Of a stretch of 64,000 nt of DNA, positions 52,776-62,930 are shown piece by piece. The translations under genes and the position numbers were made by a program. Source of the stretch: JAJUFS01 sp036381175 (GTDB lineage Bacteria; Pseudomonadota; Gammaproteobacteria; Natronospirales; JAJUFS01); assembly GCA_036381175.1 (NCBI GenBank), contig DASVDI010000027.1:18918-82917 (forward strand), in the 5' to 3' direction. Under the pieces are notes generated by a model, which was not told the DNA's origin, did no database searches, and saw only the letters and a list, made by a program, of their open reading frames with translations. Each line of letters starts with the position of its first letter. The stretch's first letter is position 1.

Positions 52776-52814
52776 AATTGAGAGCAATGCACTATAATGG
52801 TGCAGACTCAATTG
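52776..52814 (+). promoter_or_regulatory. NtrC-like palindrome overlapping the ntrB -10 box
   Basis: TGCACTATAATGGTGCA (52788-52804) is an NtrC-type site with TATAAT (52793-52798) at its centre. It is nested within a second dyad, CAATTGAG (52776-52783) and CTCAATTG (52807-52814), centred within one base of it. A bound NtrC would block the promoter, giving negative autoregulation of ntrBC, as known at the enteric glnL promoter. A good -35 is not seen. Confidence 0.7.
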
Positions 52815-52827
52815 CCTTGGCCGAACC

Positions 52828-53878
52828 GTGCCCAACATTCCGCACGAAGACATTCTCGATTCCCTGGTCGCGGCCGTCCTGCGCCTCGATGGCGAGGATC
52901 GCGTCGGTTACCTGAATCCCGCCGCCGCAAGCCTGCTTGAAACCAGCCCGAAACACGCGCGCGGGAAAACGCTGCGCGAGCTTTTGCCCGTCGATGAAAC
53001 GCTCGTTGCTTACGTTGCGCGCGCGCGCAACGGCGGCGAACCGCTAGCGCTGGCCGAGCTCGAACTCGTCTGCGGCATTCCACCGGGAAAGCGGCGTCGC
53101 GCAAGTTGCGACATCCTGCCGCTCGACGCCGGTGGCATGCAGATTGAATTCCAACTGTTGGAGCGTCGCCAGCTCACAAGCGACAGCGGCCTTGCGCAGA
53201 ATCACCAGGCGCAGCGATTGCTGTTTCAGGCGCTCGCACATGAAGTGAAGAATCCGTTGAGTGGGCTGCGCGGCGCGGCGCAGTTGCTCGCCGCAGACAT
53301 TGCCGATCCCGCCCAGCGCGAATACCTGGACATCATGCTGCGCGAAACTGATCGCCTGCGCGATCTCGTTGATGACCTGCTCGGCCCCGCGCGCGCGCCG
53401 CGATTCGTTGCGCTCAACATCCACGAAGTGCTCGAGCATGTTCGCGCGCTGCTCGCATCCACCGAGCGCATCAACTGGCAACGTGATTACGATCCAAGCC
53501 TCCCGGAATTGCGCGGCGATCCCGACCAGCTCACGCAGGTATTCCTGAACCTCGCCGGGAACGCCATCGAAGCGATGAACGGAAAAGGCATTCTTCAATT
53601 GCGCACGCGCATCGAACGACAGATCGTCGCGGCGGGCTCGCGTCATCGAACCGGCATACGCATCGATATCGAAGACAACGGTCCGGGCGTTCCCGGGCAT
53701 TTGCGTGAAAGCCTGTTCCTGCCGCTGGTTACCGGGCGTGCCGAAGGCACCGGTCTTGGCCTCGCGATTGCCGAAGACATCGTGCGCCGCCATGCCGGCG
53801 TGATTGACTGGAAGAGCGAGCCGGGCAGGACGGTATTTTCCGTGCTGCTGCCCGTCAACAACGAGAATGGACAAGGTC

Positions 53879-53886
<8 letters not shown>
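52828..53886 (+). CDS. glnL: Nitrogen regulation sensor kinase NtrB
   Basis: A 352-residue kinase without membrane segments. It has a PAS domain (about 10-110), an H-box LAHEVKNPLSGLRGAAQLL with the phosphorylated His, N-box NLAGNAIEAM and G-boxes DNGPGVP and GTGLGLAIAEDI. It phosphorylates NtrC when nitrogen is short, under PII control. Start is GTG 52828. The end overlaps ntrC by 8 bases (ATGAATGA). Confidence 0.95.
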
Positions 53887-55248
<1,362 letters not shown>

Positions 55249-55252
<4 letters not shown>

Positions 55253-55281
55253 GTCGGAGTGAGCACAGCGAATCCCAACAG
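55249..55281 (+). repeat. GTAG-type REP unit overlapping the ntrC stop
   Basis: GTAGGTCGGAGTGAGCACAG, then CGAATCCCAACA, related to the unit after glnA. The TAG of the GTAG head is the ntrC stop codon, so insertion or retention here fixed the end of the gene. Confidence 0.55.
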
Positions 55282-55311
55282 TCATCACTCGAGAAAAAAC
55301 CACGTCGGTGA

Positions 55312-57576
55312 TTACGGCACGATTTCATGCCGTTCGATGAAACGCTGTTCGGTCGCGAAGATATCGAAGAAGCGCATCGTGCCTTTCGGATCTTCGTATC
55401 CGCTTCCATTCCAGTTGAACTGTAGCCATGCATCGACAGTTCCCGTGACATCGACCGTGCCATCATTACCATTGCCCGGGTTCGGCAACGTCAAGGTTCC
55501 CGCACCGTTGTTGTACGCAAAATTGCTGATGCTCGTCTCGCCGGCTTGCAGGTTGCCGGTGTAGCTACCGGGAACGAGACTGAAGTTGCCGATGACAGGC
55601 GTGGTGCAGCTCGTGTCATCCGTGTGAGTCGCCCAGTCGAAAATACCGGGTGAAACCTGCTGCCAGGTCTGCACGCTGACAGGCATCTGCCCGTCGAAAA
55701 ATGGATTGTTGATTGCGATGGTTGACGCCGAGGCGATCACGAACCGTCCGCTGCGCAGGTTCGTGGTTTCTTCGAGGTGCCCGGCCGAGCTGGCGCCGTC
55801 TTCATCAACGGCGCGAATCGCGATATCCGTGGCCACCGTTTCGGCATCGGGAAATTCGTAGATCAGATCGTTGATCGTCACCGTGCCGGCAGAAAAATCG
55901 ATTGCCGAAATCATGTTGTTGGTGAGATCGCTCACATCGCCGGCGTTGGAAAGCGTCACGTCTTTCGCAAAGCTGCCGTCGTAATTCTGCGTGGTGACGC
56001 CTGCCGCGTTGCGTGCAGTTACCGTTACCGTGAACGGCTGGCGTGAATATGTGAAGCCGTCCACCGTACAGCCATCAAACACCTGCACGTCGAAATGATC
56101 CGGCGTGAAGCGGCCGACCGGACCGACGTCGCTGATGTTGCCGAAGTTGCAGCCGTACTGTCCGTTGACGTCAAGCGTGTTTGAAAAATTCGGCGTGCAG
56201 TCGCCCGGCTGATCGATGGCCGTGAAACTGTCGTCGTACACGCCGCCGGCAGGCAGCGTGAAATTGCCGGCTTCGGTGTAGTTGACCGTGCCGGTGCTTT
56301 GTCCGGTCACAGGATTCGCGGCGGGAAAACTCCCGTTCACTGCACCAGCCGTAACTGCGCCAGCGTGCGCGATCAGGATCGCGTTATTGATCTCGGGCGT
56401 GCCGTCGTAACCGGGAATCGTATCCGCGGTGATGGTGAAGTTCGCACCGGCCGCGATTGACGGTGCGCCCGTCGTGGCGCTGTTGGTCATGGCGGTGCTT
56501 GCGATCAATGCTTGCGGACGAATGCTGAACGCATCCGACGAACACCCAACGCGCGCCGGCGTTCCGGTAGCGGGGAATGACACGCGAACGCGCGCGACGC
56601 GCAGCGCATTCGGATAATTCACGGCAATGTTTATTCGTCCGTTGTCGCCCGCGGCGAATGTTGCATTCGGCAACAGTTGCGCGACGGCCCAGCTCGCGCG
56701 GCAACGGCTGGCGGGATCCAGCGCCGCTGAACTGTCTGTCGCGTTCAGCAGTTCAACTTTCACCGTGCCGCTGAATGTCGTCTCGAGGTTTCCGGTACCG
56801 GTGTCCACCGCCAACAGATCCATGCTGAAAGGCACGCCCGCAAGTTTTGTGAACAACGGCGTGCTGATGCCGCGGCCAGATTCAGCAGCGTTGAACGGAC
56901 CACTGGGTGGCGGCGGGATCACTTCGAAGGCATTGTTCAGTGTGGCGTTGCCACCGCCGGGCGTGGGATTCGTGACCGTCACGTTGCGAAAACCGAGCGC
57001 GGCCGCCGAACCGATGGTGAACGTCGCGGTAAGCTGCGTCGAACTCGTCACGTTGATGTTGCTTGTCGTGACGTCTGCGCCACTCACGCTCAGCGTGGTT
57101 GCACCCGCCACGAAACCGCTGCCGGTGACGGTGACATTCACCGCACTGCCCTGACTGCCGGCTCCGGGTGTGACGGCTATGATCGTCGGCTGTGGGTACT
57201 CAACCGTCAGAGCGTAATTTCCGTTGCTGGGATTGAATGTGGCGTTGCCTTGATAACTCGCGGTGAGAGTGTGCGTACCACTACCGAACGCCGTCGGCGT
57301 GTAATTCACAGCACAGCCCGAAAATCCCCAGAAAATCGTCGCCAGGCTGCAACTCGTCGGCGTAAACGCCCCGCCGCTGTCGGAGGAGAAAACGACGTTG
57401 CCGGTCGGTGCCGGGCCGAAAAAACCGTCGTCGTTCAGCACGACGACTGTACAGGTCGTAGATCCGTAGACATCGACGGTCGCGGGATCGCAGACGAAAT
57501 CGTAGATCACGGTGTTCGCCGCCGACGCGTAGCCGCAGCACAACAGCAACAGACACGCTGCGATAATTCTCAACAT
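55312..57576 (-). CDS. mshQ: MSHA biogenesis protein MshQ-like (IPT/TIG plus DUF6701)
   Basis: A 754-residue exported protein with signal peptide (1-19). Residues about 25-130 form an Ig-like repeat, about 130-215 an IPT/TIG domain (PTIIAVTPGAGSQGSAVNVT), and the C-terminal half fits DUF6701 (GRFTPDHFDV, then MPVSVQTWQQVSPGIFDW). Members occur at the end of MSHA pilus clusters and may be pilus-tip or surface proteins. Ten or more cysteines suggest disulfides. It is the last gene of the leftward cluster. Confidence 0.82.
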   Translation of the reverse strand: MLRIIAACLLLLCCGYASAANTVIYDFVCDPATVDVYGSTTCTVVVLNDDGFFGPAPTGNVVFSSDSGGAFTPTSCSLATIFWGFSGCAVNYTPTAFGSGTHTLTASYQGNATFNPSNGNYALTVEYPQPTIIAVTPGAGSQGSAVNVTVTGSGFVAGATTLSVSGADVTTSNINVTSSTQLTATFTIGSAAALGFRNVTVTNPTPGGGNATLNNAFEVIPPPPSGPFNAAESGRGISTPLFTKLAGVPFSMDLLAVDTGTGNLETTFSGTVKVELLNATDSSAALDPASRCRASWAVAQLLPNATFAAGDNGRINIAVNYPNALRVARVRVSFPATGTPARVGCSSDAFSIRPQALIASTAMTNSATTGAPSIAAGANFTITADTIPGYDGTPEINNAILIAHAGAVTAGAVNGSFPAANPVTGQSTGTVNYTEAGNFTLPAGGVYDDSFTAIDQPGDCTPNFSNTLDVNGQYGCNFGNISDVGPVGRFTPDHFDVQVFDGCTVDGFTYSRQPFTVTVTARNAAGVTTQNYDGSFAKDVTLSNAGDVSDLTNNMISAIDFSAGTVTINDLIYEFPDAETVATDIAIRAVDEDGASSAGHLEETTNLRSGRFVIASASTIAINNPFFDGQMPVSVQTWQQVSPGIFDWATHTDDTSCTTPVIGNFSLVPGSYTGNLQAGETSISNFAYNNGAGTLTLPNPGNGNDGTVDVTGTVDAWLQFNWNGSGYEDPKGTMRFFDIFATEQRFIERHEIVP

Positions 57577-57595
57577 GCAGCATTTCTCCGCAACA

Positions 57596-58018
57596 TCACT
57601 GCGGTCCCTGATCGCTGACCGTCGCGGTCAAGGTCCGCGACGCATAAGCAAGATCACCCGGCGCACTGGGCGTGGTGATTTCCGCTACCGCGTTCACCAC
57701 GAATACTTCCACGTTCGTGCCACCGCCGCCGCCGTCTTCGTGCGTACTCGAGGTGCAGACTACGGTTACCGTATAACGGCCTAGCACGACATTGCCGTTG
57801 CATGCGCCACCGCCGTTGATGGCGCGATCGATGCCCCACTCCAGACCGCTGCGCGCGGCGTGATACGCCTGCGCGCCGTTCAGGGCGAGAACCGGTGTCT
57901 GGTGTGACACGCCGCTGATGGTCACCAGGCACGAGCCCAACGCCGCGAGCACCGTGATGAGAAAGATCGCGGCGAGCAGTGAAAATCCGTGCTGGCGGTG
58001 CTTCGACATTCGCATCAA
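57596..58018 (-). CDS. mshP: MSHA biogenesis protein MshP-like
   Basis: A 140-residue pilin-like protein with the MshP N-terminus HGFSLLAAIFLITVLAALG and the GxxxxHAARSGLEWGIDRAI segment typical of PilX/MshP proteins, which join the pilus tip. It overlaps mshO by four bases at ATG 58018; ATG 58009 is an alternative. Confidence 0.85.
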   Translation of the reverse strand: MMRMSKHRQHGFSLLAAIFLITVLAALGSCLVTISGVSHQTPVLALNGAQAYHAARSGLEWGIDRAINGGGACNGNVVLGRYTVTVVCTSSTHEDGGGGGTNVEVFVVNAVAEITTPSAPGDLAYASRTLTATVSDQGPQ

Positions 58019-58863
58019 CTCGTGTTCGGCACGTGAACCTGGTGCAGAAAGGTCACGGACTCGCCGTCGTTCGTCAGTGTCAGGGTCATTATCAAAAGGC
58101 CGGGGCGGTTCGCGGAGCCGGGATCGTAATCGAAGCGGCAGCTTGTCACCTGATCGGTGATCAGCACGCCGTTCGCGGCAACGATTGCTGGTGCGGGTTG
58201 TGCGGCGAGGTAGCCGTAATTCTCATCGCGAAACAGGCCGCCGGCGGAACAGGCATACGTGATCGCCATGTCGACGATGTAGACACGATGCTGCGGCGAG
58301 TCGAGGCCGTTGTACGGCAGGAACTCATGGCGTGGATTGAACTCCACCTGGTCCGTTCCGCCGTTGTCGGTGATATCGACATCCGTTCCCGGTGGTGTGA
58401 TGACGCTGTCGCCCGCGTAAACATCGAGCGTGGGTATTCCAAGATTGAGCACGACCATGCGCTCATCAAGTCCGTTGTCGCCGAGCGTGTAGGGCTTGGG
58501 GATGCTCGTGAAATTGCCGACCAGCTCGAAGCGGCGTTCGTTCGCATCCGCGTCCAGCCGTTCATTGCCGTTGCCATCCTCGCGGTATCGGCCAACGTCA
58601 CGCACGCGCACCATCTCGAACGCGGTGCGCGAAGCATTGATGCGAATGCTGAACGGCAACGCGCGGCGTACATCACGCGCCATGCGGCGTAACGACATGT
58701 CCGCCGCGTCGACGAGACTTGCGCGGGTGGTCTGGTCGAAATACGCGCGAATCGGTTCGTGAATGAGGGGCGCGACCACGGCGGCGAGAATGCCGGTGAT
58801 GAGAATCACCAGCAGCAACTCCAGCAGTGTGAAGCCGCGGGGCGTTTGTGAGCGAACGTTCAT
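58015..58863 (-). CDS. mshO: MSHA minor pilin MshO-like
   Basis: A 282-residue minor pilin with prepilin motif RGFTLLELLLVILITGILAA, having Glu5 of the mature protein. It is followed by the MshO-type segment DQTTRASLVDAADMSLRRMA. The start is set at ATG 58863, which overlaps the end of mshD by four bases. Confidence 0.87.
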   Translation of the reverse strand: MNVRSQTPRGFTLLELLLVILITGILAAVVAPLIHEPIRAYFDQTTRASLVDAADMSLRRMARDVRRALPFSIRINASRTAFEMVRVRDVGRYREDGNGNERLDADANERRFELVGNFTSIPKPYTLGDNGLDERMVVLNLGIPTLDVYAGDSVITPPGTDVDITDNGGTDQVEFNPRHEFLPYNGLDSPQHRVYIVDMAITYACSAGGLFRDENYGYLAAQPAPAIVAANGVLITDQVTSCRFDYDPGSANRPGLLIMTLTLTNDGESVTFLHQVHVPNTS

Positions 58864-59345
58864 GGTCCGTAATCCGTCCGGTAACTCCACAGCGACATCG
58901 CAATACCGGTCGGGGAATGCGTGACCGTGACATCGACGCGCAACGCGGCGACGCCTAGCGCGCCGCTGCCGTCACTCACATTCACGGTAACGAGATAATC
59001 CGCAAGACCGGCAAGTCCCGCCGTGGAACCATCAGGACGCGAAGGCGCGCCGCTGAAACCATCGTAATCATCAACGTCGTCGTACTGATCGCGCGTGGCT
59101 TCGCCGTCGGCGCCGGCGGGATCGTCGTAATGCTTCGTGATGATTTCATCAAGATAGGATTCCGCAATTGCCAAGGCCTGCGCGCGGATCAACGGGTCCG
59201 CGCTGCGCGCAACCGTTTCGGTATAAACGAGCAGCACGCCGGTCACGGCGATGCCGATTACGACAATGCTGATGATGAGTTCGACGAACGTGAAACCGCG
59301 CGACGTGTGCCGCGCAAGCGATGAATGCGCAGCGTGACGTTTCAT
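58860..59345 (-). CDS. mshD: MSHA minor pilin MshD-like
   Basis: A 161-residue prepilin: RGFTFVELIISIVVIGIAV with Glu5, then IAESYLDEIITKHYDDP typical of MshD. It overlaps mshC and mshO by four bases each, so all four minor-pilin genes are translationally coupled. Confidence 0.87.
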   Translation of the reverse strand: MKRHAAHSSLARHTSRGFTFVELIISIVVIGIAVTGVLLVYTETVARSADPLIRAQALAIAESYLDEIITKHYDDPAGADGEATRDQYDDVDDYDGFSGAPSRPDGSTAGLAGLADYLVTVNVSDGSGALGVAALRVDVTVTHSPTGIAMSLWSYRTDYGP

Positions 59346-59800
59346 GGCGTGTTCACGAAACCGCTGCCAGCGGTGATATCGAAAGAAAGCGCGGCGCCGC
59401 CACCGCTGACGGAGACGGTGCCACCAGCGCTGACATCGCCGTGCGCGTCATAGATCGCGCTGAACGCACCGGATGTGACAGTCACTCCGCCGGGTGGCAC
59501 AGGTCGCGAGAAATCGGCGCCATCAGGACGTTGCACGGGCGTTCCGGCTGCCGATGATTGGCAAGGGTTCGCCAGCGTCACCGAATAGCCGCCGTCCGCT
59601 TCAATGTTGAATCGTGTTTCGCAACCACTTGCGATCGCGTAACGCTGCGCGAATCGCGCGGCGACAATCATCTCGTCGTAGTAGCCGCGTGCTTCGAAGG
59701 TATTCTCGTCAGCAAAACGGCCGGATGCGAATACAGCAAGCACACCGATGATCGTCATGATGACGACGAGTTCGATGAGCGTGAAGCCGAGTTGGCGCAT
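59342..59800 (-). CDS. mshC: MSHA minor pilin MshC-like
   Basis: A 152-residue prepilin with a very short leader (MRQLG) and GFTLIELVVIMTIIGVLAVF, followed by MshC-type FEARGYYDEMIVAARFAQRY. It is separated from mshA by a strong terminator. Confidence 0.87.
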   Translation of the reverse strand: MRQLGFTLIELVVIMTIIGVLAVFASGRFADENTFEARGYYDEMIVAARFAQRYAIASGCETRFNIEADGGYSVTLANPCQSSAAGTPVQRPDGADFSRPVPPGGVTVTSGAFSAIYDAHGDVSAGGTVSVSGGGAALSFDITAGSGFVNTP

Positions 59801-59821
59801 CTTGACGAATCCGGGAAGGAC

Positions 59822-59856
59822 AAAAAAGGGAGGCGTGCCGAAACACCGCCTCCCTG
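59822..59856 (-). terminator. Terminator between mshA and mshC
   Basis: AGGGAGGCG (59827-59835) pairs with CGCCTCCCT (59847-59855), followed on the minus strand by six Ts. It should let mshA be expressed more highly than the minor pilins by ending most transcripts there. Confidence 0.85.
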
Positions 59857-59872
59857 AATGAACCCCGACCGA

Positions 59873-60280
59873 TTACGGCGTGGTGTCGATCGACGTGAAG
59901 TTTGCGGTCGAGCCGTTCGTATGGGTAATGCTGCAAACCGCAGTATCGCCGGTCGCTGTTGTACCCGCTGCGGTAACTTCCGCAACGGTATAAGGCGTCA
60001 ATACCGCACTGTCGGTCAGAATGCTGCCGGCTTCCGCGGCATCGCAGGCATTCGAAACCGCAATGCAATCTGTTCCGGCAACGAAACCGGTCGCTGCGCA
60101 GCCCGCGTAGTTGACCGCCATGCCGGACGCCAGCGCACCGGCCACACCGCTCGTAGCAGCCGCTTCGGCTTCCGCTGACAAGTCAACAAATCTCGGCACG
60201 GCGGTGACCGCCAAAATGCCCAGGATGACAATCACGACAACCAGTTCGATCAACGTAAAACCAGTTTGAACCTTCTTCAT
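59873..60280 (-). CDS. mshA: MSHA major pilin MshA-like
   Basis: A 135-residue prepilin: leader MKKVQTG, then FTLIELVVVIVILGILAVTA with Glu5, PRFVDLSAEAEAAATSGV and a small cysteine-containing globular part (four Cys, likely two disulfides). GGAGTG precedes the ATG. The short length and placement before the terminator suit the major pilin. A 213-base gap upstream probably holds its own promoter. Confidence 0.85.
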   Translation of the reverse strand: MKKVQTGFTLIELVVVIVILGILAVTAVPRFVDLSAEAEAAATSGVAGALASGMAVNYAGCAATGFVAGTDCIAVSNACDAAEAGSILTDSAVLTPYTVAEVTAAGTTATGDTAVCSITHTNGSTANFTSIDTTP

Positions 60281-60493
60281 TTCAGCACTCCTTCCCCTGC
60301 CCCATTTTGTTATGGCGGGTGGTCAATTATGTTTAATCAAGTGTCCCGAAGCCGCAGCATTCGATGGCACTTATCGTTAAGTATTGCTCAAGTTTTACCC
60401 AGTCGCAAATTAAATTCTCTTTTTTATTCAACAACTTGGTGTTTTGGGAGTCCCACAACCAGTTCTGTGGCAGGTTCCCTCGAAACACCGGTT

Positions 60494-61105
60494 TCAGCGC
60501 AGCGCGATCAGCAGGCTGATCACGATATACGCCGTGCCCGCCAGCACCAGCAAAGCCCCGGTGCGTGGATGGCGAACAAGAAACTCGTCGAGTGGCTCGT
60601 GCGGACGCTCGGCATCCCGCAGTGCCTGGCGCGTGGAAATCCAGCGGTTCGACCACGCTTCCAGCGGCTTCAACACGCTCGGCCGCAGCACCATCGCCAG
60701 CGCGAAAATTCCGATCAGCGCGTTCGCGCTGAGCAGGAACCATTCCGCCGCATCAACCAACGTCCCCGCGAGTGCGCCGCCGATTTCCTGCGCGATACCG
60801 GCAAGCACGGTGTCGCGCGGATAGCCGAAGAAAAAAAGCAGGAAGAAAGTGGCGACGCCCGCGAGCAGCAGGCCGCCAACCAGCCGGTGATGCCGGTAGA
60901 AAAACGCCTCGGTGGCGCGCGGGATTTCCAGCGGGCGCAATGCGCGACGGCTGGAATAGCGACGGTTCAGTGTCGCGGAAAGCTCGAGTGTCACGCCCGG
61001 AAACAGAAGCAGCGAAATGGCGTAAACGAGGCATGCGGCCAGCAGCGCGAGCGCGAGCCACGTTCCCGCATCCAGCAGCCAGGCGGTGATGATCGGATTG
61101 TTCAT
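60494..61105 (-). CDS. Hypothetical membrane protein in the MSHA cluster
   Basis: A 203-residue protein with four membrane helices (about 13-35, 75-97, 118-140 and 180-200) and no recognised domain. It overlaps the upstream pseudopilin gene by four bases, so it is part of the same operon. It may be a local addition to the pilus set. Confidence 0.7.
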   Translation of the reverse strand: MNNPIITAWLLDAGTWLALALLAACLVYAISLLLFPGVTLELSATLNRRYSSRRALRPLEIPRATEAFFYRHHRLVGGLLLAGVATFFLLFFFGYPRDTVLAGIAQEIGGALAGTLVDAAEWFLLSANALIGIFALAMVLRPSVLKPLEAWSNRWISTRQALRDAERPHEPLDEFLVRHPRTGALLVLAGTAYIVISLLIALR

Positions 61106-61710
61106 TGGCCTTCTCCCAGCAAGCGGCCGATTTCCGAGCCGTCCGTGGTCCAGTCGCCCGCATCAAGTTGTTCCAGTTCTACGCCGCGAAGGTTTCCGCT
61201 TGCGCTGCGTTCGGCAACGACACGGAAACGCAATCCCGGCGGCTCCATGAAACCGCCTTCAAAATATTCCGGATAGCGGACGCGATAGAAAAGCGTTCCG
61301 TTCGCGAGAAAACCCCAGTGTCCGCGCGCCACATCGTCAACGCTGTCAATCACGCCGGAATACGTCGACGGTTTCACCGCCAGCCATTCCATCGGGTTCG
61401 CGCCCGCCATCGTGTTGAGCGTTTCGTCATCGCGCGCCATCACGCGGCGTATCGATTCCATCCCGAGTGCGCTTTGCAGGCTGCCGATGGTTGCAGCGAC
61501 CGTGGCACGCTCGGCTTCGGCACGCAGCGGCAAAAGGTTTTCTACCGCCGCGATGAAAAGAAACACGACCAGCGCGACGACGACCATGAGTTCCCAGAGG
61601 GTGAAACCGCCGGTTGTTTGTAGGAGCGCCTTCAGGCGCGAACGCTTCGCGCCTGAAGGCGCTCCTACGTCGGCTCCGGTTCGGACTGCTGAAAAACCCC
61701 ACACCGTCAT
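61102..61710 (-). CDS. MSHA-cluster type IV pseudopilin (MshB/F position)
   Basis: A 202-residue pilin-like protein with the processing site TTGG|FTLWELMVVVALVVFLF and Glu5 in the mature form. The start is ATG 61710, overlapping mshG by four bases (ATGA); GTG 61704 is possible. The leader of about 34 residues is unusually long because part of it is encoded by a perfect REP palindrome. No start codon lies between the REP and the processing site. The C-terminal domain (RVRYPEYFEGGF, GLRFRVVAE) is globular. Confidence 0.8.
   Translation of the reverse strand: MTVWGFSAVRTGADVGAPSGAKRSRLKALLQTTGGFTLWELMVVVALVVFLFIAAVENLLPLRAEAERATVAATIGSLQSALGMESIRRVMARDDETLNTMAGANPMEWLAVKPSTYSGVIDSVDDVARGHWGFLANGTLFYRVRYPEYFEGGFMEPPGLRFRVVAERSASGNLRGVELEQLDAGDWTTDGSEIGRLLGEGQ
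61620..61668. repeat. Perfect REP palindrome inside a prepilin leader
   Basis: Two exact 22-base arms (61620-61641 and 61647-61668) beginning GTAGGAGCGCC and closing with its complement, with loop ACGCT. The GTAG head identifies it as REP-type. It falls entirely within the coding leader of the pseudopilin gene. Confidence 0.85.
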
Positions 61711-62930
61711 TGCCCCGCGATCTTCGTCAGATCCCACATCGGCAGGAAAATGCCGAGCGCGAGAACGAGAACCATGATGCCGATGCCGATCGTGAGCATC
61801 GGCTCGATCAGCGAGGCGAGATTCTTCACGTCGTAATCCACTTCGCGTTCGTAGAAATCGGCGGTTTCATCCAGCATGTTGTCAAGCGCGCCGGTTTCCT
61901 CGCCGACCGCCATCATCTGCAGCACCAGCGGCGTGAACAATCCCGTTGCGGTTGCAGTACGTGACACCGATTCACCGCGCTCCACGCCGTTGCGCATGTC
62001 GGCAATGCGCGCGCCGACAAATTCGTTATCAACCGCACGCGCGCACAAGGACAACGTCTGGATCATCGGCACGCCGGAGCGATAGGCCATCGCGAAGGCG
62101 CGGGAAAAACGCGCGAGCGTCGCGCGCAGGATGATGTCGCCGGCAACAGGAAAACCCAGCTTCTGCTTGTCCCAGCGATAGCGTCCTTCGTCCGTTTTGA
62201 TCCAGGCGCGAAATGCAATCGCAGTGCCGATGCCAGCAACCAGTAACACCACCCACCAGTCCGACATGAAACCCGATACGCCAAGAATCAGCCGCGTAAA
62301 AAACGGCAGCTCCAGATCGAAGCGCTCGAACACCTGCGCGAAGGTCGGAATCACTTTCACCGTGAGAATGAAGATCGCGATGACAATCGCGCTCATCACC
62401 ATCACCGGATAACGCAGCGCGGATTTCACCTGCTTGCGCGTTTCCTTCTCGACGGAAAGATACTTGTATAACTGGTCAAACGATTCATCGAGGCGACCGG
62501 AGTTCTCGCCGACGCGAATCATGCTGACGTAAAGCGGATTGAAAATGCGCGGATGCCGGCCGAGCGATGAAGCAAGATCTCGGCCCGATTCCAGCGAGCT
62601 GACAACATCCTCGATCGCATCACCCAACGCGGCGTTGCGTGTCGATTCGCGCAAACCGGTCAGCCCGCGGATCAGCGGCACGCCGGCTTTTGTCATGCTG
62701 TACATCTGGCGCGTGAACAACAACACCTCATCAAGCGAAGGCTGTTGCGTGCCGAGTGCGCGGCGAAGCTGCGCGAAGGCATCTTTCCGTTCGGGCGCCG
62801 CATCAATGTCGATCGGCGTGATGCCGACGTTGAACAACTGGCTTGCCACCGCGTCCGCGGTATCCGCCTCCACGCGCCCGTGCACAAGGTCGCCTTGCGA
62901 GGTGCGGCCGCGGTATTCGAAGAACGCCAT
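61707..62930 (-). CDS. mshG: MSHA pilus inner-membrane platform protein MshG
   Basis: A 407-residue PilC/GspF-family protein with two T2SSF domains and three membrane helices (about 165-190, 215-240 and 375-398). Markers: FTRQMYSMTKAGVPLIRGL and MMAVGEETGALDNMLDETAD. It anchors the assembly motor. It overlaps mshE by one base and the pseudopilin by four. Confidence 0.92.
   Translation of the reverse strand: MAFFEYRGRTSQGDLVHGRVEADTADAVASQLFNVGITPIDIDAAPERKDAFAQLRRALGTQQPSLDEVLLFTRQMYSMTKAGVPLIRGLTGLRESTRNAALGDAIEDVVSSLESGRDLASSLGRHPRIFNPLYVSMIRVGENSGRLDESFDQLYKYLSVEKETRKQVKSALRYPVMVMSAIVIAIFILTVKVIPTFAQVFERFDLELPFFTRLILGVSGFMSDWWVVLLVAGIGTAIAFRAWIKTDEGRYRWDKQKLGFPVAGDIILRATLARFSRAFAMAYRSGVPMIQTLSLCARAVDNEFVGARIADMRNGVERGESVSRTATATGLFTPLVLQMMAVGEETGALDNMLDETADFYEREVDYDVKNLASLIEPMLTIGIGIMVLVLALGIFLPMWDLTKIAGQ

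Noticed and set aside
60281..60493. Possible GEMM c-di-GMP riboswitch before mshA
   Set aside because: The conserved GEMM core segments could not be found in this gap; only A/T-rich promoter-like sequence is visible.
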